A stretch of 64,000 bases of DNA, from NCBI RefSeq assembly GCF_947172395.1, contig NC_069102.1, positions 13,478,250-13,542,249 on the forward strand, written 5' to 3'. This document shows positions 45,117 through 57,575 of the stretch, in pieces. Position 1 is the first letter of the stretch; the number at the start of each line of letters is the position of its first letter. The DNA comes from Bicyclus anynana (Eukaryota; Arthropoda; Insecta; Lepidoptera; Nymphalidae). Both the position numbers and the translations under genes were made by a program. The notes under the pieces are model-generated. The model did no database searches and had not been told where the DNA came from. It saw nothing but the letters and a program-made list of their open reading frames with translations.

Positions 45117-46024
45117 CTGCTGCTGATGATGATGATGATGATTGCAGGAGCAGGTATAAATTTAGAGTATACAGGTACCATACTGCTTTAGTGCAGGTTG
45201 GCACCTGCCAACAAAGAGTTAATGGTTGACAATCACTATCAGATGTAAAAAATAATGACCACACCAACAAACCGATTTTGCTTCCTTAAATTTCTTAGGA
45301 AAAAGAAAAACAATATATCAAAAGCAAGATCTATACTGGGTTGGGATATGTTATATGTCAAAAACCGGCAGAAAGAAGGAATATGGCAGTAGTGACAAAT
45401 GTCACTACAGGCAACATAAGATTTTTTCTAAAAAAAAAAAAAAATCTGAAATAGAAAATACATTCTACTCGAAAAATCGCCACTGTAACAAATGTCAAAC
45501 TTTATTTTTTAAAAAAATGCGCACAGGTCAGTGGCGCATCCAAAAACGTTATTCACACATCCACGTCGCCAGTGGAATGTAACACCCTCGATTAAAACAA
45601 ACAAAAACAAAACAACCACCGACCCTTATCAGATCAACAGATAATGGATTGACCCATTTACTTAGTGAATCACTCATTATAATCACACTATCCACTATTT
45701 GCCGTCCAAAAACTGAAACCCCCTAACCAAATAGAATACGCTAAGAAAACCTGACCGTAAACATAACTTGGTACTTTGCTAAAACACCATTTTAGTTATG
45801 CGGTTCTGAAACTATCAATGCAATACAATTTGTATAGATATTGAAGAATTGCAACCGCAAATGTTGAGATGGTTTTTAAAAGATTTCTTTTTAACTCTTT
45901 AGATGTTTGTTTTGATAAAATATAGGTTTATTAACTTTTCGGGGTCGGATTTTATGCAAAATAATGCTGCATTCCGGTATATCACCAGTATAGCACTTTA
46001 GAAATTCATCTCGTATTTTAGATA
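45117..46024. other. Non-coding stretch
   Basis: It starts with a (CTG)(ATG)n microsatellite (45117-45141). No gene is recognised. Confidence 0.4.
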
Positions 46025-46090
46025 TCTTCTTTGGTACAGTGGTAAGTTGTGCAGCTAATGAGGTGCTAGGTTCGAGTTTTGAGTCGGTTT
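46025..46090 (+). mobile_element. tRNA-like SINE head, degenerate
   Basis: An A-box-like 'tggtacagtggtaag' and a B-box-like 'ggttcgagttttgag' are spaced as in a tRNA, but the stems do not pair well. It is more likely a SINE scrap than a tRNA gene. Confidence 0.4.
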
Positions 46091-46386
46091 TTGAAATATA
46101 GTGGTCCGTGATTTTACAACCCCGTATAAATTGCAGAACCAAGCAAGATTTACACTTATAAAGCCTCTTTATTGGGTTGGGGGCTAAAAAAGAGCATTTA
46201 TCACCACGTATGATTAGAAACTACCTAATCGATGTATAAACCTGCAGGCTAATTCACTAACTTTGAGCTATGTTAGTTGACATACATAAAAATGAGATTC
46301 TTTGTACCAAACGTATTTTATCTGGTGCTTACTGACAATCCTTCGTATATATGATATAGTAGGTAGAAGACATTAGTCAGTTGATT

Positions 46387-46695
46387 CATCATCATCATCA
46401 TCATCATCATATCAGCCGATGGACGTCCACTGCAGGGCATAGACCATTTGTAGGGACTTCCAAACATCACGATACTGAGCCGCCTGCATCTAGCGAATCC
46501 CTGCGACTCGCTTGATGTCGTCAGTCCACTTGATGGGGGTCCAACCAACACTGCGCTTACTAGTGCGGGGTCGCCATTCCAGCACTTTGGGACCCCAACG
46601 TCCATCGGCTCTTCGAACTATGTGCCCCACCCATTGTCAATTCAGCTTCACAACTCGTTGAGCTATGTCGGTGACTTTGATTCTTCTGCGATTTT
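46387..46695 (-). mobile_element. LINE tail (RTE-like), minus strand
   Basis: It begins with an (ATC)n tail at 46387-46410. The reverse complement reads IAQRVVKLN, RADGRWGPKVLEWRPR, TDDIKRVAGI and QAAQYRDVWKS, with an intact final stop before the tail. One of the better conserved tails. Confidence 0.85.
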
Positions 46696-47086
46696 CAGTT
46701 TTTTTCAGTTGATTATTTGATGTTAATTTTAATTATAGACCAAATTAGTGAATAGGCTAGCTGAAAATACAATAAAATAAATGCCTTACGATTCCTTTCG
46801 TGTCAAACTATTCGAAACATTACAAGCAACTACGCCATAACGAGGGTGAATTGTTGAGATTACGCACTAATTCCTTACCCTTTCTAATAATCGGTATTTA
46901 TAAACATTTTTAGTGGTCAACGAATGATCGAAATTCTACCATAATTTTGAACTTTTATGAAGGTCCTCCTCTATAATATGTAGTATAAAATAATTTTAAC
47001 AATAAAATTTAACCGACTTCAAAATCACAAAATTAAATTAAAAAGCGAAAATAACATCGTATGTGCTTGCTGGTATTATTAGTTTA

Positions 47087-47299
47087 CTAGTGGACGCTCG
47101 CGACTTCATCTGCGTGAAATTTAGTTATTGACAAAACCCTCGGGAACCATGGATTTTTCCGGGATAAAAAGTAGCCAGAGTAAAATCTATTTCCATTTTC
47201 TAAATTTCAGCCAAATCGGTTCAGTAGTTGCGGCGTTCAAGAGTATTAAACATACAAACAAACAACCATACAAACTTTCGCGTTTATAATATTAGTAGG
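47087..47299 (-). mobile_element. Helitron-like, second subfamily, full length
   Basis: It begins CTAGTGGACGCTCGCGACTT and has 'gggaaccatggatttttcc', 'gggataaaaagtagcc' and 'ccaaatcggttcagtag', ending 'gcgtttataatattagtag'. Confidence 0.82.
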
Positions 47300-48279
47300 G
47301 TACAGTGGCGAAGGATGGAATTTAGATGAAGGTAAGCCATCCCAAAGAAAAGGAAATTCATACAGCGTGATACAAACTCCGGTTTCTCATATATCTAAAT
47401 TCAGTACAAAAATTAAAATGCATGGATTTTTAAAGATAACCCGGCGGGAATCGGCTTGCTTGAACTCTTCGCCGCTGGTAGGGTATAAGTTTCTATTCAT
47501 CGTTCCTGTAATTTCACTCTAAATACAATAAATATTGTTAATAGCATACTTATTAACAATAAACAATTTAATATAAGAATATTAACTACAATAATTTATG
47601 AAATGGCCACAACAATCCTAAAGATTTAGATTTAAGATTACAAAACAGTAATATATTATTAGTATTTGTGATTTGTATTGTAAGTAAAACAATTAAAGTT
47701 AGCCTGAAACATTATTTCGACAACGGCTTGTGGCCTAATTACTCGTAATGTTAAATATTAAATTGCTTTCGTTTCAGAAGAAATTATTATTATTCAATTA
47801 AATAGTTACACGCTCAGGTAATAAATATAGTAGTTACTACTACTCTAGTGACTAGTTTATGTATTAAGTTACGATGAAAAATTACTGTGTATTTTATTTT
47901 TGTTTGCTTGACAATTATGTTATTGTAAGATGTCTTGTTTCTCAGTGAGTATTGTATCAGTGGTCAGTATAGGGATTTTTTCCCGCTTTTGCCACATTTT
48001 CCAATGATGCTTAAATTCTATTAGTTATAGCCTCATTTTATATAGCCTATAGCTTTCCTCGATAAATGGGATATCAGAATAATATCACTATCGGCATACT
48101 CCGATTTAATATCACGTGAACTTTAGCCGTGTTTCATAATCAATTAATATGAATAAATCTCATAATAGTTATAATTCTAAAATACTTAAAGCAAATAGAT
48201 AGATGGAGGTGCTTGGAGGCCATTGGATCAGCTTCCACCTTCACACTATAAGAAATTGTAATTGTTATCAATTGTAAAT
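47300..48279. other. Non-coding stretch
   Basis: AT-rich. A Helitron-like scrap, 'tatagctttcctcgataaat', is at 48046-48066. Confidence 0.4.
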
Positions 48280-48465
48280 TATAGTACTGTATGACTTTTT
48301 CAAAAGAGCAACTGTTGAGTTTCTTGCCGGTATCTTCTCAGCAGAACCTGCCTTCCGAACCGGTGGTAGAATCTTTAATAGTCAACTGACGTGTCAAAAG
48401 TGCTTGTAAATTGAGCCTATTTGAAATAAATGAATTTTGATTTTGATTGATTTTGATTTTGGACA
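48280..48465 (+). mobile_element. Retroelement 3' end with GATTTT tail
   Basis: It has 'gttgagtttcttgccggt', 'ctgccttccgaaccggtgg' and 'ttgaaataaatg', and a tail of TTTTGATTTTGATT repeats. It is the reference for the related pieces at 7201, 14700 and 44165. Confidence 0.65.
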
Positions 48466-48750
48466 TATTACGTAAAGTAGTGATTTTTTGTTGTCAGTGA
48501 ACCTATTATAGGTCAACGCGAAAGTGGTTCATTACCCGCAACCCCCCGCAGCTCGTCCCGGTGATTTCACACTCCATTGCAGTGATTGCGGCGTGGCGGG
48601 CATGAGTCGCACCTGCTTCACGGCGGCTGCCCCTTGCGTAATTGCGTGGCTGTTGCTAACTACATATTACACAGTATTACTGCCCGCCAACCCGCATTTG
48701 AGTTGAGTGGTGCGTTTAAACTCCAAATCCTGATAGGAGTTCAAAGTCCA

Positions 48751-49062
48751 AGTTTTTTTCATTCTTTACAAGTTGCCCTTGACTACAACCTCACTTGTTG
48801 GTAAGTGATGATGCAATCTAAAATTAAAGCGGGCTAATTTGTTAGGAGGAGGATGAAAATCCCTTTTGATTTGTACACGACATCGTACCGAAACTCTAAA
48901 TCGTTTGGCGGTACGTCTTTGCCGGTAGCATGGTATCTAGCCACAGCCGAAGCCTCCCACCAGACTTGGACCAATTAAGAAAACCTCAATCGGCCTAGCA
49001 CCGAACCCAGAACGTTCGTCTTGTAAATACACCGTGAATACCACTTCACCATGGAGGCCGTC
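48751..49062 (-). mobile_element. SINE family A, full length
   Basis: The tail begins 'ttttttcattctttacaag'. The head at the right end has 'cttgtaaatacaccgtg' and 'caccatggaggccgtcg'. The B-box is damaged ('agcaccgaacccag'). Confidence 0.82.
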
Positions 49063-49242
49063 GACTTTTATGGTGAACGAAGTAGTCATTATAATCAGTC
49101 TTGGACCTCATCACTGGTTCGTTATCAAACGTCACGTGATCGATCTCTCAATCGGATATGTCATACATTCGGAAACGTTAGCGATTGTAGAAAGAGAATA
49201 GATGTAAAAGTGTGTAACGTAGCTAAAGCGGCTATTCTGGCG

Positions 49243-49309
49243 ACAATCATTTAAAAAAGCTAAAATGATGATAAAGCATGATTATCTACGAGCTTTTTTA
49301 AATGATTGT
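49243..49309. repeat. Perfect 19-base inverted repeat
   Basis: The arm ACAATCATTTAAAAAAGCT (49243-49261) is mirrored exactly at 49291-49309 across a 29-base loop. The size is compatible with a small hairpin, but the AT-rich perfect stem is not typical of a microRNA. Confidence 0.85.
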
Positions 49310-49479
49310 GATATAAGATAAAAAAATTGTACATACAGATAATCTTCTTCAGTTATTCTTATATAGTTGAGGAGTCCAAATATCTTACCTGTAACAAAAA
49401 TAAATCATATTAGAAGATTAGTAAAGAGAAATACTACTTTATGTCTCGTATGTCCAGCGGTTACTATACTGTTGACCGG

Positions 49480-49818
49480 CATCACGCTGAAACTACTGAA
49501 TGAATTCAAGTTGAACTTGGCACGATTTTAGACTATAATACAAAGGAGGAGTTGAAAGTATGTTTGGAAAGACCTTCATTTTTCAAGTTACATTTGTAAA
49601 AATTGGCACGTGATTTTCCAAACTTCTACCGCTAAAGGGTTATAAAAAGGGGTTGAAATATATAAATTAAATTGTTCATGTTTTGAGTTATAGTTTTGTA
49701 AAACGATTAGTGGACTATTTATTATATAAAACATTGGAAAATACAAATATTAGGGAATTAAATAGGGGTTGAAAGTTCACATCGATTTCCACGCGAAGTC
49801 GCGGGCGTCCGCTAATTA
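49480..49818 (+). mobile_element. Helitron-like, longer subfamily
   Basis: It has 'catcacgctgaaactactg' near the start and ends 'cgaagtcgcgggcgtccgct', the CTAG-type end, with TAAT after it. It is about 340 bases and non-coding. Confidence 0.6.
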
Positions 49819-50993
49819 TTATAAGTATACTCCGAGGTACAATTTTTAATACGACGCGAGTATATTAAAGTGGGCGGATAATTGTGCCTCTGAGTATATA
49901 TATTTTTTTCAATCCATCTCTAAGACTTCACAAAAGGTAACATCCGAGTGACCCCGCACCAGATGTTTGATCCGCTGGTACCGAATTAATTCGCGAAAGG
50001 TGCAAAGCTATTGAAAGGGAATCCACAACTGTATCGTTCGTACCACCTACCGCTACATCTTCTGCTCGAAGAGCCAGAGTCAAGGATTTGCAAACAAAAT
50101 AAACTTCTTTTTTTCGAGCGGGCTTAGCATCGATTGCTTCTGATTTTTCTTTTTGAAAAAAAAAACAGTCATTACAAAAATATACTAATTAAAAAAAAAT
50201 CAATCATAATAGACAATACATTGCCGAAAAAGTATTTTTTTGTTATTCTAATTTTGTAGATGAAGTATTGATACGATGTCCCAACAATGTTTTATTTTTT
50301 AAAAGTAACCAAGATTTGACAAGTGTCAGTACTATGAAAAACATTAGATAGTTAATATTCTAAAAAGACTTAGTTTCAACAATCAAAAAACTATATACTT
50401 AATCATTGAAAACGTAAAAAGTTTTAGACTACCTTTTTACGAATATGACGCTTTCTTTAGAAGAAAAGAAAGCTTCATACTCGTAAAATGGTTATGTATA
50501 TTTTACATATTATTATACTATGTTTTAGAGAAAATGTCGTGCCAACTATCCATTTTAGTTTTTCTTCTTTCTCGTGTGGCCTCGAATAAATATTATATTT
50601 GTTCAAAAACAATAGTCTTATTGTCTCTAAATATCTCACCCAAAGGAAATATTTATTGAAATATTTATTCCGTGTGAATTTATAAGTTTCTATCGCAATG
50701 GTGAATTAATTATTATTAATAATAAAAAGTTTCCATATTATATAAAATAACGACTTATTCATTTAATGTATATTTGGTATAATTATTTTCCCTACGTACC
50801 AGGAAACAAAGGCTATGTTCAACGTGAACAGAGAACTAACAATTTTTACTTTTTTTCCTCTTCTTTCCCTGCCACTTCTCAATTTTTTAAAAAAGGAGAT
50901 TCTGTTTTTGAGATTTTTCATGTATATATGTTAGTATTTTCGTAATTTCTTACTACTAATCCAATTAGCGTGGGATTTTTGTTATTTAAATGA
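49819..50993. other. Non-coding stretch
   Basis: No gene or named repeat is recognised. A short inverted CTTTCTT...AAGAAAG pair lies near 50450-50475. Confidence 0.4.
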
Positions 50994-51268
50994 GTATTTT
51001 TCAGTGGAGGCTGACGTATTTAATTTATAACTTTGTTTTTTTTTAAATAATATTCTGATAAAACTTCCTTCATACTAAAAAAACCATAGACATTATTAGA
51101 AGTCTCATATACATAATTATAACTAATATAATTAAGTATTTTTCAGTGAAGTGTTTAATTTAAAACTTTGTTTTTTTGAAAAAATATTCTAATAAAACTT
51201 CATTCAAACTAAAAAAACACCATAGACATAATTAGAAGTCTCATATACATAATTATTACTAATATTTT
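50994..51268 (+). repeat. Tandem duplication, about 140-base unit
   Basis: GTATTTTTCAGTG starts unit 1 at 50994 and unit 2 at 51136. Both carry 'attctgata/attctaata', 'ccatagaca' and 'ttagaagtctcatataca'. They differ by small indels and substitutions. Confidence 0.85.
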
Positions 51269-51419
51269 ATGTAAAGACATTCAGTATAGTCTTTTGTATT
51301 ATTTGTGTGCTACTTTTGTTACTAACTCTTCAACTATTATTTGTAACATTTCGATTCTTATTACTGACTGTAACAATAATAATGTTGTCTACTGGTGCGT
51401 TTGGTTACGGTTCAAGGTG

Positions 51420-51760
51420 TTACAAGTTTGATACAAGTCGTAGCAAAAAATGATTTAACAGTGTAACACTGAGTTTGAGCCGCCATCTGTTCTAACTGTT
51501 ATGGAATTTTTAATGTAACATCAGGTTATTACTGATATTCATCTGTAGGTACTTTCTTTTGTTAAATTGTAACACAGTTGGGTTCAGTTCAGTGTGTTAT
51601 TCTTCTTGTTGTTTTCACCCGCGTCACCACATGGCTCCACGGAAGACCAGCGCTGCGCTGGTGCATCCACCACTAGCGTAGCACATGCTGAGTGGTGACC
51701 ATTTTGGTACCACACACATAATTTTTTTGGATTTAATTTAATTATTAGTGTAATATCTTT
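51420..51760 (+). mobile_element. Probable retroelement 3' region
   Basis: The block 'atggctccacggaagacc', 'agcgctgcgctggtgcat' and 'gctgagtggtgaccattttg' has the look of a lepidopteran retroelement 3' end. No second copy is in the window, so the call is weak. Confidence 0.3.
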
Positions 51761-51908
51761 AAATTATTAGTTTACTATATTTTTAAAATTTCTTTCTTTT
51801 GTTTTAAGTATTTGTTGTCTTTTGTGTATGATGTGCGTGTGTGTGTGCAAATAAAATAATTTTCTTTTTTTCTTTCTTTATTGTTATTTAATTATGATAG
51901 CACAAGAA

Positions 51909-52420
51909 CACGCCCGTAACTTCGTTTGGGTGCAATTAAGCTATTTAAAATTCCCGTGGGAACCATGGATCATTATCAGCCGATGGACGTCCACTGCTGG
52001 ACATAGGCCTCTTGTATAGACTTCCAAACATCACAGTCTCGAGCCGCCAGCACTCAGCGGCTCCCTGCAACCCGCTTCATGTCCTCGGTCCATCTAGTAG
52101 GGGGTCGACCAACACTGCGCTTTCCGGCGTGGGGTCGCCATTCCAGCAGCTTAAGACCCCAATCGGCCATCGGCTCTTCGAACTATGTGCCCTGCCCATT
52201 GCCACTTCAACTTCGCGACTCGCTGAGCTATGTCGGTGACTTTGATTCTTCTGCGGATATCCTTATTTCTGATTCTATTACGCAGAGAAACTTCAGCGTT
52301 TTTTCCTTGAATTCATAGAAAAACATCACGAATATTCCGGGATAAAAAGTAGTTTATGTTTTAACCAAGGATATAATCTATTTCCATTTTAAATTTCCGC
52401 TAAATCCAATCCTGTCTACC
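51909..52420 (-). mobile_element. Helitron-like, second subfamily, split by a LINE
   Basis: The first part has 'aacttcgtttgggtgcaatt' and 'cccgtgggaaccatgga'. The element resumes at about 52323 with 'attccgggataaaaagtag' and 'atctatttccatttt'. Between them lies the LINE tail at 51969-52310, so the Helitron is the older insertion. Confidence 0.65.
51969..52310 (-). mobile_element. LINE tail (RTE-like) inside a Helitron
   Basis: From 'atcagccgatggacgtcc' the reverse complement reads SLRNRIRNKDIRRRIK, DIAQRVAKLK, RVMG-like and PRTKR-like blocks. It is diverged and frameshifted. The (ATG)n tail is reduced to a single ATC. Confidence 0.8.
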
Positions 52421-54370
52421 CTGAAGTACTTAGATGTGAGTTATGAGGAGATATAGGACCTGAAGGATAATTAGATAATTAATTGTATTAGTGGTTCTCC
52501 CAATCTGATCTCGAAAGGTTCCTATTATTGTGTTTTTACCGCAGTACCTTTTACAGTGCCGTCCAAATGGCCAGCGACCGTACTCGATGAAGGAGCATTG
52601 TAAACCAAACGATGACTCGCCAAGGTGGTCACGATCCTCAGTGATGAGGGACCGACTAGAGAGAGAGAGACCGCAGTAAAAGACTCAGTCAGTGCGTGAT
52701 TTTCGAAAATAACTTCCAAAATCACGCACAATTTCACTTTGTTCGATCTTATATGAAAATCAGAACCTAGTTAAATATTAATTCGTAGACCTTCGGAAAA
52801 ACAATTTCCGAAAACGTACGTCATTGTCACTCATAAGTCAGGTTGACATTAGATAAGAACTGCCACGTTACTGGCGCGGGGCCAGGGGCGCGGCGCGGGG
52901 AGGGGGTGCCTAGGTAGTGTGCGTTAGGCTTTGCTAAACCGACGTGTAATGCTGTTACAATATATTGGCTGTTTTTAAATAAAGAAAGATATACATTAAG
53001 CATAGACAAGCTTGCATCAGATTTCTGTTACATAGTTATAACTATCATTGCTATCATGATTATTAGATACAATTTGAAGATTTATGAGTGTAATGCAGGC
53101 TTCAATCAGGCAGGCAGGCCAGGACAACCGGCAGCCTCTAATTTCGTTATACTATTAGTAAACTTTATCTTAAAATTGAAATTATTTAGCAATACCTTTG
53201 TGTATCCATTTGGTAAATTTGTAACAAAGATTGTAGAATAAACGAAATTTCAGCTCAATCGGTTGAAGATATCTACTTTAAAATTGAGCTCAAAGAATCC
53301 ACCGTAACACCCTACATACATTGCAAGTTAAATAAAAGCTTTTAAAAATGAACGTGAATTTGTAGAAAATTTATTAATATCTCCTACACCTACTCTCATG
53401 ATCCCTAAGGTACAGGGATGCCTTTCCTCTAGATAATAAATATGAATTTATTTTTCAAAAGCAGCAAACACTAGGAGGCAACTTTATAGTGGAATAATCA
53501 GTGGGCAACATTAAACCACCCGACTATACAGGTAATTTCCATGCCCTAATTATATTCTTTGTATATTATGTGCCTGTAACCTCGCCTATAACACTGCGGC
53601 TTATCGCTGCCCAATTTTGACCGTTGTGTGGCTATTTTATCGCCTTATTGGATTGTTAATTAATATATTTATTGCTAATTAATTTCATGTAACGTTTAGT
53701 TTTGGCTGTAAAACATGTATTTGATTATTATTGTTTTTTCTCAATTACTTTCGACATGAACAGTGAACACGTCTTAAGTGTCGCTCCTACGAGTACCTCA
53801 ACAAAAATAGTGGGGGGGGGGGGTTGGTCCATAAAGTGTGTGACGTCACGTCTTTCGTTTCATATAGGTACATTTCTCGTGGAAAGCTGCGAAAAGTACT
53901 ATAATTAATCGTTTAAAGTAAATATTCGTTTCCAAGGCAAAGCCACAATAATTTCTGTACTAAAAATTCGTCAAAATTCGTCAAAAAAAAAAACAAAAGG
54001 TTTAGTGGTTTACCCGGTAAAAGGTAACTGACACTCGTACTGTCATTTATACATATTATGATGTAGGTATTATTGGTACTGGTATTTATATTATTGGTAT
54101 GGATTTTTCTAGAAATGTGATTTAGTTCTCTGGACATTATGTTTTAGTAACTTTACGATTAAAAGAAGCTCAGAAATTTTCGTATAATTTTACTTCTTCG
54201 TATTTTTCTTATTTTCTTACTGTTTTTCTCAACTCCAATATGATTTAACTACCCCCATTTACTGCCTACCTATACACGCGACTCGCAGACGATGGTGAAA
54301 CTTAAATTATGATCACAATCTATATGGGAAATATAAGGCTCCGTCCAGACGGACACATTTTTATGGTTTA
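52421..54370. other. Non-coding stretch
   Basis: It contains a GC-rich patch at 52860-52915 ('ggggccaggggcgcggcg'), a poly-G run (53812-53823) and a perfect CRE at 53841-53848. A Helitron-like scrap, 'aatttcagctcaatcggttg', is near 53246. No exon is recognised. Confidence 0.35.
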
Positions 54371-54545
54371 CTAGCTAACCCGGCAAACGATCTGCCATAT
54401 AAATTTATTTCATAAATAAACACTAAAATCGTGATTAAAAATAAATCGTGGTAAAATAAACTTTACGATCTATTTATTCTCCTATTTACCTACCTGATAA
54501 ATATATAACACAAATCATTAAAATCGGTCAAGTTGTGTGGTTATT
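54371..54545 (-). mobile_element. Helitron-like, diverged subfamily
   Basis: It begins CTAGCTAACCCGGCAAACG, the CTAG end of a common subfamily, and reaches 'attaaaatcggtcaagttg'. Confidence 0.55.
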
Positions 54546-54625
54546 GGCTTGACAATATTTCTATGGGTAGTAATTGAACCTATGATCTCTTGTACTGAGA
54601 CCGGTGCCTTAACTGCAGAGCTATG
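54546..54625 (-). mobile_element. tRNA-like sequence, probably a SINE head
   Basis: The reverse complement has 'atagctctgcagttaaggc' as an A-box and 'ataggttcaattactaccc' as a B-box, spaced like a tRNA. Stem pairing is too poor for a functional tRNA. Confidence 0.4.
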
Positions 54626-55090
54626 AATTTTAGAGTATGAATTTTGATATCTATATGTAATAATAATACATATATTTGATATCTATATATAATATAATAT
54701 GGCTATATTAAAATGATATTTAACCCTTCAAATATCATAATTATCTGTTTATTTCCATTGTAAGACAAAAGAAGACGAAATAATTAAGGACCTATCTCAC
54801 TTGAGGAATGTTTTAGGATATGCAGTGTACCCAGTACTTGTATATATGTTTTCTGTGATCTAGTGCACGAAGTGCACAGATTTAACTAGAGTAAGCACTA
54901 CAAATACAAATTGTACAAGTACGAAAACTTTTCCGATACAGGTTCGAAATAAGTCATCATTATAGGCATATCTACATCTACGACGTGCACGCCACTGAGG
55001 CTAAGCGATAATTTTCCGCAAATGGAACTGTAAGGCACAGTTAGTCTAAGACATTATGATCAAGATTTTATTTAATGTCAACATCCATAG
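54626..55090. other. Non-coding stretch
   Basis: An (ATAT)-rich part is at 54640-54700. Nothing else is recognised. Confidence 0.4.
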
Positions 55091-55321
55091 AAGCAGCGGG
55101 TCTGTATAAAAAGCCAAAATCAATCAGGACCATTGAGAGGTACATCACCGCGAAGAGCCAGGAGCGTGCCCGGAACGCACCTTGTGTCGTATCGTTTGTT
55201 CAATCATACTAAAGGGAGCTTTCAACTAAATATAATTCAATATACACCCTCTTCCTGCCAAATATGTGCCCTCTACACACCAACTTATCATGCAGTTCCA
55301 CTAACTCTTAATACCAAGTAA
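55091..55321 (+). other. Possible terminal exon
   Basis: After an acceptor-like AACATCCATAG (ends 55090) a frame stays open for 76 codons, including LRGTSPRRARSVPGTHLVSY. It stops at TAA 55319-55321, which overlaps an AATAAA at 55320-55325. The first half is GC-rich. There is no recognised domain and no partner exon, so it may be an eroded gene fragment. Confidence 0.22.
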
Positions 55322-56509
55322 TAAAGACTGTTTTAGTTTATTTTCTACGTGCGTTATCAGTGTATTGAAAGCAGGTGTGCTCCAAGGATCTACTCTCGGG
55401 CCGCATTTATTTTAGATTCACAATCTTGAGACACGTGGCATGGGGAGGTGGTTGCAGAAAAAGCATAGCAGCTTTCGACTTCCGTATGGCGCAAACATAA
55501 ACAGAATTAGATCGGCATAATGTTATTCCGGTTGTGTGAGCTTGTATTGCCGATTTAGGAGTGTCCTTAAGTGGTCTTGTGCCAATTACAAGTTTATGGG
55601 AGGGGTCAATATGTTACGGGTTTATTTATGAGATACTCTTTCAAGTATTTATACAGTCACTTCAATGTTGTTGTTTGTTTAAAACTGTTTTCATTTGCAG
55701 ATACGGTATTATAGGAAAATTTTCATCTTTAGTATTTTGAGCACTCTTGTTTTGGAAATATAAGAATTTTTCAAAAACATCATATTTTTGCTCTCACTAG
55801 ATTTGTAAGCGTCCTTAGATTATTAATTGGATAGTTGCACTTTCTTCTATACATTCTGTGATAAGTATGCTTAATTGATATGAAGTTGCTTAATGTGTTT
55901 GTCATTTTTGGAACGAATTCGTTTTGGTTTTACAATAATAATGTTGTGATGCGTGGACTGAATTTTAATGATTTTTTTGGACTCTAATGTTCTATGTTTA
56001 CTTTTATTACTGTTATTTTTTTCCAAGGAACTGTTATGTTACAAGCTAGGCCAATAAAGGTTAGATCATTCAGCTAATGTAAAACTGCTTGTTCGAAAGC
56101 ATCTGAAAGTACCTATTGTATTTAGTACTTACTTACAATTCATATCAACTGTACACGCATGTTGAACGCATGATTATTATCCCTATTTATCTAAATTTAA
56201 TCTCTCATAAAATACCATCACATTCCCCTCATTTTGCATCAATTAACTGACCCATTTCAAACCTTAGCATGATTATCTTAAGGATTAAAAACTGTTTTTG
56301 TATTGCGGTAAAAATTTCCTTATGAGCCACCCCAAAAAGGTTTTACCAAATAAACTTTGTAGGCAACTAATTTGTTATAAGCCCTTTTTGTGAAGTTAAT
56401 AGGGTTGAAAGTTATATGCTTTTGGTTTTGTGAACGCCAAGATGTTTGGAGGTAGTTGCTACGGGGTACGTACAAAAACGGCAGTTTTCTTTCGGTCGGC
56501 GCGCGCGCA
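55322..56509. other. Non-coding stretch
   Basis: Nothing recognisable. Confidence 0.4.
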
Positions 56510-56521
56510 CACCAGATGGCG
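56510..56521. promoter_or_regulatory. CTCF-like motif
   Basis: CACCAGATGGCG resembles the core of the insect CTCF site. It lies beside a GCGCGC run. Similar words are at 62005 and 62978. Confidence 0.3.
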
Positions 56522-56610
56522 TAGCGGGCATTGACTTCTTAAATATGTTTTTTTTTTGGTAAAGAAATCGCGACCCCTAAATGCGGTTACCACAGAGCCG
56601 CGGTTACCTA

Positions 56611-56651
56611 CCATAAGCGATAGGGCCACGGTATTCTGCCATAAGCGATAG
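56611..56651. repeat. Short repeated word
   Basis: CCATAAGCGATAG occurs at 56611-56623 and 56639-56651, immediately before the MITE at 56655. Confidence 0.7.
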
Positions 56652-56654
56652 CGA

Positions 56655-56733
56655 GTGAAGAGAAATAGACAATTGAGTTAGTACTGGAAATACTCCGCCA
56701 CCATTGGTTGACATTTTGTCTATTTCTCTTCAC
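56655..56733. mobile_element. 79-base MITE with perfect 18-base inverted ends
   Basis: GTGAAGAGAAATAGACAA at the left is matched exactly in reverse complement at the right. The ends and the inner 'caccattggttgacatttt' resemble the element at 11210-11348. Confidence 0.82.
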
Positions 56734-57575
56734 AAGATCGTTGGTCGCATGTTAAAAAACACGATAAATAATTTATCATTAGGACTTTTGATGACAGAGG
56801 TGAGCTCACTGCGGAACTGGGAAGTAATACTGTTATGCTAAACTGTCATGCTTATTTTCGCTGACAAGTAGCTATAATGTGGTCTGAATACGTTTGCCGT
56901 TACCGGTGAAATGACAGGCAAATTAGACTTAACAACGCCTCAGGTTAACAGGTGAAGAGCGCATTGTAGTGGGAGGGAAGTTTGTAATGAGTGTATGTAG
57001 TTATATGCAATAGTTTTCATTTTACATCAGGTGGGATGATAATAAGACTAACTTGATAATTAATTATCTGTTTTAAATAAATAAGACACCGACTTCGTTA
57101 TCTTAGTGACATCTAAAGCATCTTTTGAAGATTCTGCGTTAGCATTCTCTCAAATGATATTTAACTTTTTATTTCTACTTGATTAATACATGTTCCCTTT
57201 ATAAATAAAGACTTTATTACGAGTATGTCATTATTCCAACGAACCATGAAATCTCTCGGTGTTGAGTCCGGTGATTTGTCAATCGTATCTATCTATTGAG
57301 GCTTTAATCGCTTCTGAGACAATCCTGTGGCCCTGCAAGTGCGGTTACCAAAATGGGGATGATGACTAGGTTTGAATATATTGATTTTTATGATACATTC
57401 GGGTAAATAGGGTCAATGTTAACTAATTTATACATAAAAAGCAAAGATTGTCTGGATATTTGCAAAATAAATGAGATTATAAAATTTCAAAAACGATTAA
57501 ATTTTTTTTATCGCAATTAGATGAAAATTCATACAGTTTTAGCTTCCTTACATTAAATGTGACATTTTTTAATAT

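Noticed and set aside
46318..46605. 95-codon minus-strand frame with a poly-Met run
   Set aside because: It is the LINE tail in a wrong frame. The Met run is the (ATG)n tail.
48524..48804. Two overlapping frames in a GC-rich patch
   Set aside because: They lack ATG and splice support and run into a family-A SINE.
54546..54625. Possible tRNA on the minus strand
   Set aside because: Boxes are present but the acceptor and anticodon stems fail. It adjoins other repeat sequence.
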